A stretch of 64,000 nucleotides of DNA. Origin: Lachnospiraceae bacterium (GTDB lineage Bacteria > Bacillota > Clostridia > Lachnospirales > Lachnospiraceae). The number at the start of each line of letters is the position of its first letter. Position 1 is the stretch's first letter. The translations under genes and the position numbers were made by a program. The notes under the pieces are model-generated. The model was not told the DNA's origin. It saw nothing but the letters and a program-made list of their open reading frames with translations, and did not search any database. Positions 34,800-44,665 of the stretch are shown here, piece by piece. The stretch is from the NCBI GenBank assembly GCA_016281605.1, contig JAEEJA010000075.1, positions 1 through 64,000 on the forward strand, given 5' to 3'.

Positions 34800-37094
34800 T
34801 TAACCAATAGGACTTGGCTTCTTGGTTGCAGTAGGCTTTGTTGAAGAAGAACTTGGCTTCTGTGTAGGAGCAGGAGTCTTCTTAGGAGCAGGCTTAGGTC
34901 CCTTACTGATAACAAGTGAAACAGTCGTTCCCGGATCTACCTTTCCGCTTGGACTCTGACTGATAACCCTATCCTTACCAAAATCACTACTATAATCACT
35001 TCGACTAATCTTAGCCTTAAGTCCTGCTTTCTTAAGTGTATTAATAGCTGAAGCTCTATTCATATTGGAAACACTAGGAACAGTAACCTTTGCAGGTCCT
35101 GCACTTACAGTAAGTGTAACCTCTGATATCTCTCCCGGTGCAAAGTTCTCATTTGCTGCTACAGACTGATCCATAACCTTTCCTGCTTTAACATCATCGG
35201 AATTCTTTTCTTTAAACTTAACAGTTATTCCTGAAACAATTCCCTCTATAGCTTTCTTTGCCTTATCCTTATCCATTCCCTTGACATCTACCATGGTAAG
35301 AGGACCATCACTTGTTGTATCCTCTTCAGATGAAGCATCCTCTGATGTAGCCTCTGAAGAGCTTGCATCGCTACTTTCTGAAGATGTGTCTGATGGTGGA
35401 AGTGTTTCAGTCGGTGTCGACTGAGGTGGTGTGGTAGGCTTTGGTGTATTATCGTTACTGTTACACCTTACAAGTATAAATATAACGATAATCAAAACTA
35501 TAACACCCGGTATTATAAACTTAAGATTCTTTACAATCTTATCTACTATAGTTTCTTCTCTGACATAATCATCTACTCTGCTTGATACAAATGAATCGAA
35601 AACATCATCCTTTGCTGTTCTTGGAAGATTTTTGTAATCTGGTCTGTTCGGATCTGCATTCGGTATATCCTTCTTTTGCTCCGCTGTACTCGGTGCAGAT
35701 GTTGGAACATTACTCCTTGGTGGCACATGGGAGCTTGTAGGTACATTGCTCTTTGGCGGAACATTAGAGCTTGTAGGTACATTGCTCTTTGGTGGAACAT
35801 TAGAGCTTGTAGGTACATTGCTCTTTGGTGGAACATTAGAGCTTGTAGGTACATTGCTCTTTGTAGGCGCCGTTGAAGAAGTCTTAGGACTAGTCTTTGG
35901 TTCGTCATCAGACTTAAGGAGTGCGTCATAAGGTCTTTCTTCTGATTTGTCCTGATTATTTTTTCTTCCAAATGAAGGAACAAAGCTTCCCAAACCTCTC
36001 TGTGCCTGATTACTTGCTTCTGTACTCTCTTCTCTTATCTTAACAAAAGCATCTATGGTATCATCCTTATCACTTCTTGGAAGTGCCTTGGTAGTACCCT
36101 GACCAGAATCCTCATCCTCTAAAGGAGTTATATTCTCATACAGACCTGTATGCAATTCATTCATATTTTGGATACGCTCTGCCGGATCTACCTTAAGAGC
36201 TTTTATAAGCGTATCTGCCTGACTCTGTGGTATACGTACCCTAAACTCATCAAACCCCTGAAGAGTATCCTTATCGTTACGACTAAGAGCATCTGGCGGA
36301 TTGACACCTGTAAGCATCGTATACATAACAGCTGCGATAGCATATACATCAGTCCACGGACCCTGCTGACCGTCCACATAATACTGCTCAAGTGGTGCAT
36401 ATCCAGGCTTTAAGAGAAGAGATCTTCCCTCATCATCCGTAGAACCGCAGGCTGTATCGAAGTTTACAAGAGTTGCTCTTCCGTTACTCTTAATCATTAT
36501 ATCATCAGGATTAATGTTGTAATGTAACACATCAACCTTATGCATGCGCTCAAGAGACTCGATAATATTCTTCATCATGTTGAAAACCGTCTCCGGTTTA
36601 ACAATTCTGTTTCTCTTTATATATTCTGTAACTGTAACCCCGTTTACATAGTCCATGATTATGTATGCAGTGCTGTTTTCCTTAAATGAATCAAGCACCT
36701 GAACTATGCCCTTGAATCCATTAAACATCTTAAGACGCTTGGTATCATGATCGTAGGTCTTAAGACCCTCACGGTACATGTCACCGTCTATACCTTCTTT
36801 TACATTGACATGCTTTCCTGTTGCAGAAGAAGTATCACGCTCAACAAGTGCCACAGGGAAGTACTCCTTTACAGCAACTGCCTTATTATCAAAATCATCC
36901 CATCCCATATAGGTGATACCATATGCGCCTTCACCCAATATTCTGCCTATATAATATCTGTTGTGAATAGATGAACCTGGTTGAAGGTACTTTGGAGGTG
37001 TTTCTAATGATGAATTATCAAATCCACATTTACACTTTCCCTCGGCATCCAACTCAGACATACATTTAAAACAACGATTAAAACTAACTGGCAT
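34800..37094 (-). CDS. Membrane PASTA protein with a kinase-like domain missing catalytic residues
   Basis: Domains in order: N-terminal zinc ribbon with Cys8/11/21/23; kinase fold, about residues 46-315, with glycine loop GEGAYG and VAVK (Lys76); a repeat-rich linker; a membrane helix (FIIPGVIVLIIVIFILV); two PASTA repeats outside; a Ser/Pro/Lys-rich tail. The catalytic loop reads HYNINPDD (191-198) instead of HRDxKPxN, and DFG is NFD (211-213), so the catalytic Asp, Asn and metal Asp are all changed. It is best seen as a pseudokinase relative of PrkC-type sensors, sensing wall fragments through PASTA. A class II aldolase gene follows. Confidence 0.9.
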   Translation of the reverse strand: MPVSFNRCFKCMSELDAEGKCKCGFDNSSLETPPKYLQPGSSIHNRYYIGRILGEGAYGITYMGWDDFDNKAVAVKEYFPVALVERDTSSATGKHVNVKEGIDGDMYREGLKTYDHDTKRLKMFNGFKGIVQVLDSFKENSTAYIIMDYVNGVTVTEYIKRNRIVKPETVFNMMKNIIESLERMHKVDVLHYNINPDDIMIKSNGRATLVNFDTACGSTDDEGRSLLLKPGYAPLEQYYVDGQQGPWTDVYAIAAVMYTMLTGVNPPDALSRNDKDTLQGFDEFRVRIPQSQADTLIKALKVDPAERIQNMNELHTGLYENITPLEDEDSGQGTTKALPRSDKDDTIDAFVKIREESTEASNQAQRGLGSFVPSFGRKNNQDKSEERPYDALLKSDDEPKTSPKTSSTAPTKSNVPTSSNVPPKSNVPTSSNVPPKSNVPTSSNVPPKSNVPTSSHVPPRSNVPTSAPSTAEQKKDIPNADPNRPDYKNLPRTAKDDVFDSFVSSRVDDYVREETIVDKIVKNLKFIIPGVIVLIIVIFILVRCNSNDNTPKPTTPPQSTPTETLPPSDTSSESSDASSSEATSEDASSEEDTTSDGPLTMVDVKGMDKDKAKKAIEGIVSGITVKFKEKNSDDVKAGKVMDQSVAANENFAPGEISEVTLTVSAGPAKVTVPSVSNMNRASAINTLKKAGLKAKISRSDYSSDFGKDRVISQSPSGKVDPGTTVSLVISKGPKPAPKKTPAPTQKPSSSSTKPTATKKPSPIG
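35701..35867 (-). repeat. 36-bp in-frame tandem repeat in the PASTA protein linker
   Basis: Units at 35701-35736 (diverged), 35737-35772, 35773-35808, 35809-35844 and a partial one to 35867; the middle three are almost identical. Each encodes KSNVPTSSNVPP, a disordered Pro/Ser-rich spacer between kinase-like domain and membrane helix. In-frame gain or loss would change linker length only. Confidence 0.93.
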
Positions 37095-37180
37095 TATTCT
37101 TCTCCGTTTCTATAAATCTTATATTCTTTTTTGTTATTTCTAAATACCGGTTTTACTCCGCTAGCAATGAAGATACCCTA

Positions 37181-38692
37181 TTATAGGGACTTTGATGTAT
37201 AATAAGGACTGTTGTACTTCTTTTTGCCATCCTTAAGTGTAGTCCTTACACGAAGCTTGAAACCATGAGCATAGATAACCATCTTAATCTTCTTCTTGAT
37301 TTTACCGTTATACTTATTCAATTTATGCCATTTCTTTTCATCGTTATACTTATACTCTGTATTGTAGGTTGTTCCTTCAACCTTCTTAAATGTAAGTGTA
37401 AGATTATTTCCCTTCTTCTTCATCTTGATTACAGGCTTCATAACCTTCTTTGATACTGTAACAGCATCTCCTGATGTAGGAACTGCCTTATACTCAACCT
37501 TGTTGGTATCATAAGCAAAAGCTGTAATCTGATAAGTGTACTTAGTACCCTTCTTAACTTTTTTATCTGTAAAGCTCTGTGTATCCTTATTTGATGCTGA
37601 TACTTCCTTAAGTTTTGAGTACTTAGAAGACTTTCCGGTTGCTCTTGAAATTACATATCCATCAGCATACTGATTCTTGTTCCAGCTAAGCTTCACAGCG
37701 CTCTGATACTGAATTCCCTTTTTCTTAACATATACGCTCTTTGCTTTAACACCTGAAACAGTTGACTTTCCAATGCTTAAGTAAGCTGCTGTCTGTGTAG
37801 AAACAGCTGACTTAGTAGCAGGTGCAGGTGTAACTACAGGAGCAATATCAGCAATTATATTCCAAAGTGACGGATTGGCAACAAGATCAATCTTAATCTT
37901 TGGAACCACACCTATACTCTCTGTAACTGCCTTTCCTTCGGTATTGAGTGCACCGTTCGCCTCTACTACAGCAGCATTGTTTCCGTTCTTATTAAGTAAC
38001 CACCAAGCGCAAGATGAAGAACCGTTTAAAAGGGTAACATAAGGTGTAGTTGAAAGCTTTCTTACAGCATCTGTTGTTAAGCCGTAAGCCTCATTTTGCA
38101 TATCCTCAACAGTTGCAAGACTTACATTAACTCTATCGCTATCCTTTATAATATTCTTTTCATTATCATTAAATGCTTCATCATAGAATGAAGAATTAAG
38201 AAACTGAATAATTTCTGCTGCTGAAGTATCACTTGCAGAAGTACTATCATAATTTTTAACATCTATTATCTTATCTGATATAAGGGTTGCTACTCCGTTT
38301 TCAACCTCTACTACCTTCCATGGTATGGAAGAATATGAAAAACATGCATCTATATCAGACGAAGAACTGATAGCTAATTTATAATTACGTCCATCATAGC
38401 TGTACTTATAAACTGTACCATTAACACCGTTTTTTGTATACTCTGCAACGGCACCCATGTTAGAACCTGATGAATATATATCCTTAACTCTATTAGATGT
38501 TCTTGAAAGACTGCTGGTTGTATAACTACCAAAGTTTACTCTCACAAACTTCCCTGCTGATGGTGCTACAACCTTGCTTACATCATCTGCGGTAGCTGCT
38601 TTTAATGACACGGGAGTAAAAAGCGCTGAGGCACACATAGAAAAAACAAGTGCCTTTGAAATCCCACGTGATAATTCTTTACTTATTCTCAT
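37181..38692 (-). CDS. Secreted protein with DUF6273-like and fibronectin III-like domains
   Basis: After a signal peptide (ISKALVFSMCASALFTPVSLKA), residues ~35-275 resemble DUF6273-type surface domains (VRVNFGSY, PWKVVEVENGVATLIS, CAWWLLNKNG). The rest has a fibronectin III-like pattern (SAVKLSWNKNQYADGYVISRATG) and a Lys-rich end. Probably cell-surface associated; function unknown. The start is MRISKE at 38692, after AGGAGG; the longer frame to 38755 begins inside the promoter -10. Confidence 0.8.
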   Translation of the reverse strand: MRISKELSRGISKALVFSMCASALFTPVSLKAATADDVSKVVAPSAGKFVRVNFGSYTTSSLSRTSNRVKDIYSSGSNMGAVAEYTKNGVNGTVYKYSYDGRNYKLAISSSSDIDACFSYSSIPWKVVEVENGVATLISDKIIDVKNYDSTSASDTSAAEIIQFLNSSFYDEAFNDNEKNIIKDSDRVNVSLATVEDMQNEAYGLTTDAVRKLSTTPYVTLLNGSSSCAWWLLNKNGNNAAVVEANGALNTEGKAVTESIGVVPKIKIDLVANPSLWNIIADIAPVVTPAPATKSAVSTQTAAYLSIGKSTVSGVKAKSVYVKKKGIQYQSAVKLSWNKNQYADGYVISRATGKSSKYSKLKEVSASNKDTQSFTDKKVKKGTKYTYQITAFAYDTNKVEYKAVPTSGDAVTVSKKVMKPVIKMKKKGNNLTLTFKKVEGTTYNTEYKYNDEKKWHKLNKYNGKIKKKIKMVIYAHGFKLRVRTTLKDGKKKYNSPYYTSKSL

Positions 38693-38754
38693 AAAAAACC
38701 TCCTGAAAATGTATAAATACAGTTGAAATAAAAAATCAACTTCATTCCTAATCA

Positions 38755-38783
38755 ATTATAACAGTTTACTTAAACATTTTCAA
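38755..38783 (-). promoter_or_regulatory. Promoter of the secreted DUF6273-like gene
   Basis: TTGAAA (38778-38783), 17-bp spacer, TATAAT (38755-38760) on the minus strand. Confidence 0.75.
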
Positions 38784-38827
38784 TAGCATATCACGTGATT
38801 TTTTTATTATTTTGACTTATTTTTGAC

Positions 38828-39604
38828 TTACTTCTTAACTACAGCATCACACATCTGTTTAACATATTCATAAAGGTGAGGACCTGCTTCATCCTTATAC
38901 TCACCAATTATCTTAACTATAGCACTTCCGACTATAGCGCCGTCTGCATACTCTGTGTAATCAGCCACCTGTGAAGGCTTACTTATACCAAATCCAATGC
39001 AGGCAGGGGTATCTGTAACCTTCCTTATCTCAGAAACTATAGACTTAACGTCAGTAGTTATCTCACTTCTTACTCCTGTTACGCCAAGTGATGATACTAC
39101 ATAGATAAAACCCTTTGCATTCTTAGCAATTTCTCTTATTCTTTCTTTGCTTGTAGGTGCTATCAAAGGTATAAGATAAAGGTCATACTTATCCATAACA
39201 GGAAGCAATTCTCCCTTCTCTTCTAAGGGCATATCCGGTATTATAAGTCCGTCTATTCCGGCTTCGACACATTTTTTACAGAAATTCTCATAACCATACT
39301 TGAATACTGAATTTAAGTAACATAAGAAAACCAAAGGTATATTGGTTTCTTTTCTTAGTTCCTTAACCATATCAAATATTTTATCTGTTGTTGTACCGGC
39401 CTGAAGCGCTCTTACATTGGCTCCCTGTATAACCTCTCCCTCAGCAATAGGATCGGAAAAGGGTATTCCGAGCTCAACAAGAGCCGCTCCTGCTTTTTCC
39501 ATCTCAATTACGAATTCTTTAGTCTTTTCTAAACTTGGATCTCCTGCACTTATAAATGCTATAAATCCTTTATTATTATCAAATGCTTTATCTATTCTAT
39601 TCAT
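38828..39604 (-). CDS. trpA: Tryptophan synthase alpha chain
   Basis: A ~258-aa TIM-barrel with [36 protein letters not shown] (catalytic Glu and Asp region), [14 protein letters not shown] and a late [15 protein letters not shown] phosphate-binding loop. It splits indole-3-glycerol phosphate to indole, which is channelled to TrpB. The ATG at 39604 overlaps the trpB stop by 8 nt, so the two are translationally coupled. Regulation is through the upstream T-box. Confidence 0.97.
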   Translation of the reverse strand: MNRIDKAFDNNKGFIAFISAGDPSLEKTKEFVIEMEKAGAALVELGIPFSDPIAEGEVIQGANVRALQAGTTTDKIFDMVKELRKETNIPLVFLCYLNSVFKYGYENFCKKCVEAGIDGLIIPDMPLEEKGELLPVMDKYDLYLIPLIAPTSKERIREIAKNAKGFIYVVSSLGVTGVRSEITTDVKSIVSEIRKVTDTPACIGFGISKPSQVADYTEYADGAIVGSAIVKIIGEYKDEAGPHLYEYVKQMCDAVVKK

Positions 39605-40781
39605 GTAAATCAACCCCTTTATATCTTGCTATTGCTGCAACGTCCTTATCTCCTCTTCCGGACAGACAGCATATAATTATCTGATCTTTACTCATGGTAG
39701 GTGCGAGCTTCATAAGATGAGCTACAGCATGAGAGCTTTCTATGGCTGCTATTATACCTTCCTGCTTTGCTATAAATTCAAATGCTTCCACTGCTTCATC
39801 ATCTGTTACTGCAACATACTCTGCTCTTCCCATATCCTTGAGGTTAGCATGCTCAGGACCTACACCGGGATAATCAAGTCCTGCTGATATAGAGTAAACC
39901 GGAGCTATCTGACCATAATTATCCTGACAAAAATATGATTTCATACCATGAAATACTCCAAGAGTTCCTGTAGCCATGGTTGCTGCTGTCTTATCGGTAT
40001 CAACACCCTTTCCTGCAGCTTCACAACCTATAAGTCGAACTCCTTCATCCTTAATAAACTCATAAAACATTCCGATAGCGTTACTACCACCACCTACACA
40101 AGCCATGACAGCATCAGGTAATCTTCCTTCTTTTTCAAGTATTTGAGCCCTGGCCTCACGACTTATGACACTTTGAAAATCTCTTACTATTGTCGGAAAA
40201 GGATGAGGTCCCATAACTGATCCTAATGCATACAATGTATCTTCCGGTCTTCTTGTCCACTCTCTCATACACTCATTTACTGCATCTTTAAGAGTTTTTG
40301 TTCCAGAATCCACAGGATGAACCTTGGCTCCCAAAAGTTCCATTCTGTATACATTAAGAGCCTGTCTTTCTGTATCAACCCTTCCCATAAAGATTTCACA
40401 TTCAAGTCCCATGTAAGCTGCAGCTGTCGCTGTTGCAACACCGTGCTGACCTGCACCTGTTTCAGCTATAAGTCGCTTTTTTCCCATCTTCTTTGCAAGA
40501 AGCGCCTGGCCAAGGACATTGTTTATCTTATGAGCTCCAGTATGATTTAGATCCTCTCTTTTAAAGTAAATTTTAGCTCCACCCAGAGTTTTTGTCATAT
40601 TCTCTGCATAGTATAATAGCGATGGTCTTCCAGCATACTCTCTGTTAAGCTTATCAAGCTCTGCATTAAATTCCGGATCATTTTTATAGAATTCATAAGC
40701 CTTTTCTAATTTATGAATTTCATTCATAAGAGTTTCCGGAACATATTGTCCCCCGTGAATACCAAATCTTCCTTTGTCCAT
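39597..40781 (-). CDS. trpB: Tryptophan synthase beta chain
   Basis: The 394-aa PLP enzyme has [24 protein letters not shown] with the PLP Lys, [17 protein letters not shown], and [16 protein letters not shown], the phosphate-binding loop. It condenses indole with serine to tryptophan. The start is MDKGRFG at 40781 within ATGGAGGTAAACATG. It is preceded by a T-box with UGG specifier. The trpEGDCF genes are not in this window, so the pathway is split or the cell uses external indole or precursors. Confidence 0.97.
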   Translation of the reverse strand: MDKGRFGIHGGQYVPETLMNEIHKLEKAYEFYKNDPEFNAELDKLNREYAGRPSLLYYAENMTKTLGGAKIYFKREDLNHTGAHKINNVLGQALLAKKMGKKRLIAETGAGQHGVATATAAAYMGLECEIFMGRVDTERQALNVYRMELLGAKVHPVDSGTKTLKDAVNECMREWTRRPEDTLYALGSVMGPHPFPTIVRDFQSVISREARAQILEKEGRLPDAVMACVGGGSNAIGMFYEFIKDEGVRLIGCEAAGKGVDTDKTAATMATGTLGVFHGMKSYFCQDNYGQIAPVYSISAGLDYPGVGPEHANLKDMGRAEYVAVTDDEAVEAFEFIAKQEGIIAAIESSHAVAHLMKLAPTMSKDQIIICCLSGRGDKDVAAIARYKGVDLHE

Positions 40782-40879
40782 GTTTACCTCCATTACTTTC
40801 TTTTGATTTTAGTATGAATGAGTCTTTTCTTTTTTAGTGGGGCTGTTATTAATCTCGGCTTAGCGACTCTTCGCACATG

Positions 40880-40924
40880 AAAAAAGACCGCCTGACTGTA
40901 CATTAAATACAGTCAAGGACGGTC
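40880..40924 (-). terminator. T-box terminator of trpBA
   Basis: GACCG-CTGACTGTA and TACAGTC-GG-CGGTC arms (40886-40900/40910-40924) form a long stem, followed on the minus strand by a T run; it competes with the antiterminator that includes the T-box sequence. Confidence 0.92.
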
Positions 40925-41191
40925 ATAATATACTCACCGCGGTGCCACCTTGATTTGTGAAATCACACACTCAAAAGGATACTCATCATAACAATTTTAT
41001 ATCCCTGATAACTAACGTATATCTTCACGTCATAGAATACTTTGTTATTAATAAAACAATAACATTTGACTATGCCCTCAGCGGTCCATTTAACGAGGTG
41101 TATACTACCGGTTTCCAGCAATCCCGGCTCTCTGTGAGTTCATTTCCCGTTTTTATCTCCGCTTCAACGGTTTAGCTTAATTAAATTTACA
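40925..41191 (-). promoter_or_regulatory. Tryptophan T-box riboswitch controlling trpBA
   Basis: The T-box sequence AAGGTGGCACCGCG (minus strand, 40938-40951) pairs with uncharged tRNA CCA ends. Upstream, Stem I features AGAGAGC...GCTGGAAACCGG are visible near 41105-41130. The specifier is UGG, at 41086-41088 on the minus strand, within AAATGGACCGCTGA, matching tRNA-Trp. Uncharged tRNA-Trp would stabilise antitermination and switch on trpBA. Confidence 0.9.
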
Positions 41192-41197
41192 GTGAAA

Positions 41198-41227
41198 AGT
41201 ATAATATCAAATAATAAGATTTGTCAA
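41198..41227 (-). promoter_or_regulatory. Promoter of the trpBA T-box transcript
   Basis: Perfect TTGACA (41222-41227), 18-bp spacer, TATACT (41198-41203) on the minus strand; start near 41191. Confidence 0.8.
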
Positions 41228-41394
41228 GGCTATTTTTTCCATAAGATGAAGATTTACTTACAATTAGCCTTACCCCCTTGTTTTATTTGATTATTTAATA
41301 TATTATGATATGGAATAATAATCTCAAATATATTGTTAATCATTAATAATACTTGGCTACTCAAATGCAAATAATATGAAAGGAGGGTGAAATA

Positions 41395-42243
41395 TTGTTA
41401 TTATCTGAGAATAAACATCATAGATTATTGTTTTTTATACTATTTTTCACCTTTATTTTCATTTTCTTTGCTACTGACGCACAGGCTAAGAAGTATACTT
41501 ATAAGACATCTGAGGAGGATGTTTATTACACTTCTCCTTCTCCAAGTACAGATACAAAGCAGTCCCCTTCACCATCGCCCAGTGCCAGTGTATCGCCGAC
41601 TGCTTCGCAAAGTGCATCGAGCTCTCCTTCCTCTGAACCATCAGAATCTCCTTCTGCAACAGGAGAGCCCTCCGGAACCCTTCTTTTAACGTATTCCTAT
41701 CGCAGACCTTTTCTTAATGGAAAGTCAAAAGCAGTGAAAAAAATTAATAACTTTTTTAGCAACCATAAAAAATCTTTTATGAAGGATAAGGATACTTTAG
41801 AAACATTTGCAAAAACTGCTTATGCCAGCTCATCATCAAAGGTAACAACCTCTTACAAAATGGAGGGTGTATGGACTGTTAAAACACTGAATTCATCTAT
41901 ACTTAGTGCAAATTATGTATATACGGATTTTACAGGTAGTAACTCCATGACTTTATCTTTAGGTGTTAATTTTGACATAAAAAGCGGCAAAAAAGTACAT
42001 CTGTCGGAGGCATTGAACACAAGTTGGAGTAATACCAAATCCTCTATTATCAAATCTTATAATTCATATGTTAAAAAGAATACAGATTATACTTTTTGGT
42101 CTACCAATGAAATAACATTAAAGAATTTTAAAGAAAAACAATATCAATTCTTTGTTTCGGATAGTAACGTATATATAACATTTTCACCGGGAGTACTTGC
42201 ACCTCCTGCAGCTGGTATTATTACAATTCCCCTGAAGAATTGA
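41395..42243 (+). CDS. Secreted DUF3298-like protein with Ser/Pro linker
   Basis: TTG start, 8 nt after GGAGG in AAGGAGGGTG. A membrane/signal helix (LFFILFFTFIFIFFATDAQA) is followed by a Ser/Pro-rich linker (about residues 45-95, repeating SPS) and a C-terminal domain of ~180 residues with ANYVYTDFTGSNSMTLSLGVNFDIKSGKKVHLSEAL, the DUF3298/RsiV-like pattern, ending in FSPGVLAPPAAGIITIPL. The fold occurs in anti-sigma factors and PdaC-type enzymes; here no catalytic domain is attached. Role unknown. Confidence 0.78.
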   Translation: MLLSENKHHRLLFFILFFTFIFIFFATDAQAKKYTYKTSEEDVYYTSPSPSTDTKQSPSPSPSASVSPTASQSASSSPSSEPSESPSATGEPSGTLLLTYSYRRPFLNGKSKAVKKINNFFSNHKKSFMKDKDTLETFAKTAYASSSSKVTTSYKMEGVWTVKTLNSSILSANYVYTDFTGSNSMTLSLGVNFDIKSGKKVHLSEALNTSWSNTKSSIIKSYNSYVKKNTDYTFWSTNEITLKNFKEKQYQFFVSDSNVYITFSPGVLAPPAAGIITIPLKN

Positions 42244-42281
42244 AATTATTTAGATGTCTAAGAAACTAACAATAAAGAACG

Positions 42282-42323
42282 AAAAAGAACCGAAGCCGCT
42301 ACTTACGACTTCGGTTCTTTTTT
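42282..42323. terminator. Bidirectional terminator between the DUF3298-like gene and glgB
   Basis: AAAAAGAACCGAAG (42282-42295) pairs with CTTCGGTTCTTTTT (42309-42322), with A and T runs outside. Confidence 0.92.
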
Positions 42324-42396
42324 ATTCGTATTTGATTATTATTTCTCGTTTATCCGGTCTAACTTAGAGAGTTAAGTTTGATTATGTAGTTAAAAC

Positions 42397-44628
42397 TCAA
42401 TCTTCTACATAATCAAATTTATAGATTGAAACTGATAATGGTGGTAGATTCATAACTATACTGTGTTCTCTGTCATCATACTCAACATCGGTTGCTTTCA
42501 ATGTCTTTGGATTAACAACACCGGATCCACCGTATTTAGGATCATCAGATGTTAGTAACAACTTATAATTTCCTTTACAGGGAACTCCAAAACGCATATT
42601 TTCTCGAAGAACAGGAGTAAAGTTACAAACAAAGAGTAACTGATCTTTTGATGTAGAACCTCTTCTAACAAAAGAAACAACGCTTATATCTGATCGATCA
42701 ACACTCATCCACTCAAAACCTATGCGATCCATATCATTTATATAAAATGCATCATACTTTTTATAAAGCTTATTTAATTCCTTAACAAAATCTTGACATC
42801 CTTGATTAAGAGGATTATCAAGAGCAAACCAGTCCAGCGACCTTGCTTCGCTCCACTCTCTGTACTGTGCAAATTCTTGTCCCATGAAAAGAAGCTTCTT
42901 TCCGGGATGACCATACATAAATCCATATGCCAATCTAAGATTCGCAAATTTCTGATCTACTTCACCCGGCATTTTCTCAATCATAGATTTCTTCAGGTGC
43001 ACAACCTCGTCATGAGAAATCGATTGTATGAAATTCTCACTGTAAGCATACTGCATACTGAATGTAAGTCTATTATGATTTGGTCCTCTAAAATACGGAT
43101 CCATCTGCATATATTCAAGAAAATCATTCATCCAACCCATATTCCACTTAAAGAGGAAACCTAATCCCGAAAGCTCTACAGGGGACGTAACTCCTGCCCA
43201 TGCAGTAGACTCTTCTGCAATTATCATAGTTCCGGGCTCTTCCTTTTCACATATTTCATTTAACTGATGGAAAAACTCAATAGCATCATAATTCTCATTA
43301 CCACCATCCTCATTAGGAAGCCAGTCTCCATCCTGCTTACCATAATCCAGGTAAAGCATGGAAGCTACAGCATCAACTCTCAAGCCGTCCACATGAAACT
43401 TTCTGCTCCAGAAAAGCGCATTCGCTATAAGGAAATTGGATACTTCAGCCTTAGAGTAATCAAATATATATGTACCCCAATCAGGATGCTCTCCTCTTCT
43501 TTTATCAGGGTGCTCATATAATGCCTGTCCATCAAACCTTCCAAGTGCATATGCATCTCTTGGAAAATGCGCCGGAACCCAATCAAGAATGACACCTATA
43601 CCACAGCTATGAAGATAATTCACAAAATACATAAAGTCTTCAGGATCTCCATATCTTCTCGTAGGAGCATAATAACCTGTAACCTGATATCCCCATGAGC
43701 CATCAAATGGGTGTTCTGCTATTCCCATAAGTTCAACATGAGTATAACCCATTTTCTTTAGATAACTTCCTAAGCTCTTTGCAATTTCTCTATAGTTATA
43801 GAAACCGTTGTCATCATCCTCAACCTTCTTTTTCCATGACCCAATATGGCACTCATAGATACTCATAGGCTTTTTGATCATACTTTCTCTGGTTTCTTTA
43901 CGTCTTTCCTTTATCCACTTGGTATCTGTCCACTCAAATGTTGTAAGGTCTGCTACAACAGATGCATTGTTAGGTCTAAGCTCAGCTTCATTTGCATAAG
44001 GATCAGCCTTGTAAAGCTCTTCTTCTGTTCTCGTTAAAATTTTATATTTATATATTGCACCAGGCTCTACATTGGGTATGAAAAGCTCATAGATACCGGA
44101 AACCCCTAAAATATTCATAGGATGTAATCTTCCATCCCACATATTAAAGTCTCCAACCACGCTCACCGCTCTTGCGTGAGGAGCCCAAACAGCAAAGTGA
44201 GTACCCTTTATACCATTAATCTCACAAGGATGAGCTCCAAGTTTATCATAAATATCATAATGCTTACCTTCTGCAAAAAGATATCTGTCCATATCCGAAA
44301 TAATAGACTTAAAGGAATAAGGATCAGAAGTCTTTACAACATTACCAGGACCATACTGTATGCTTAACATGTAAGGAGCATCAAATACCTTTTTAGAAAG
44401 ATAAACACCAAAGAAACCACTCTCCGGTTCAACTTCTTCAAGCTCAGTTTTATTTTTCCCAGCCATATCGGTGACAATGATTTTCTCAGCCTCAGGTCTA
44501 TAAACAGTTATAACCTGTCCATCATGAAAATCATGAATACCTAAGATATTACTAGGAGCATTGTGCTTTTCTGCAAGAAGCTCATCATACTCAACCCAAT
44601 TAATCCACTGTTCTAGTTTTTTATTCAT
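42397..44628 (-). CDS. glgB: 1,4-alpha-glucan branching enzyme
   Basis: The 743-aa enzyme has the N1 and CBM48-like N-terminal domains (GTHFAVWAPHARAVSVVGDFN near residue 140) and a GH13 barrel: GVILDWVPAHFP, DGLRVDAVASMLYLDYG with the nucleophile Asp, IIAEESTAW with the acid Glu, and SISHDEVVHLK. It introduces alpha-1,6 branches into glycogen. The usual glgCADP neighbours are absent. It follows an oligopeptide-type binding protein gene by 37 nt with an AAAGGGG site, and may share its transcript. Confidence 0.96.
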   Translation of the reverse strand: MNKKLEQWINWVEYDELLAEKHNAPSNILGIHDFHDGQVITVYRPEAEKIIVTDMAGKNKTELEEVEPESGFFGVYLSKKVFDAPYMLSIQYGPGNVVKTSDPYSFKSIISDMDRYLFAEGKHYDIYDKLGAHPCEINGIKGTHFAVWAPHARAVSVVGDFNMWDGRLHPMNILGVSGIYELFIPNVEPGAIYKYKILTRTEEELYKADPYANEAELRPNNASVVADLTTFEWTDTKWIKERRKETRESMIKKPMSIYECHIGSWKKKVEDDDNGFYNYREIAKSLGSYLKKMGYTHVELMGIAEHPFDGSWGYQVTGYYAPTRRYGDPEDFMYFVNYLHSCGIGVILDWVPAHFPRDAYALGRFDGQALYEHPDKRRGEHPDWGTYIFDYSKAEVSNFLIANALFWSRKFHVDGLRVDAVASMLYLDYGKQDGDWLPNEDGGNENYDAIEFFHQLNEICEKEEPGTMIIAEESTAWAGVTSPVELSGLGFLFKWNMGWMNDFLEYMQMDPYFRGPNHNRLTFSMQYAYSENFIQSISHDEVVHLKKSMIEKMPGEVDQKFANLRLAYGFMYGHPGKKLLFMGQEFAQYREWSEARSLDWFALDNPLNQGCQDFVKELNKLYKKYDAFYINDMDRIGFEWMSVDRSDISVVSFVRRGSTSKDQLLFVCNFTPVLRENMRFGVPCKGNYKLLLTSDDPKYGGSGVVNPKTLKATDVEYDDREHSIVMNLPPLSVSIYKFDYVED

Positions 44629-44665
44629 TGCTTTACCCCTTTCAAATACCTATAGTTACATATTT

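Noticed and set aside
38693-38755. Longer N-terminus of the secreted DUF6273-like protein
   Set aside because: The extension begins inside the TATAAT of the gene's promoter and precedes a good signal peptide start with AGGAGG.
38801-38812. ATCACGTGAT palindrome with T run as trpA terminator
   Set aside because: It has no loop, and the T run lies on the wrong side for the minus-strand transcript.
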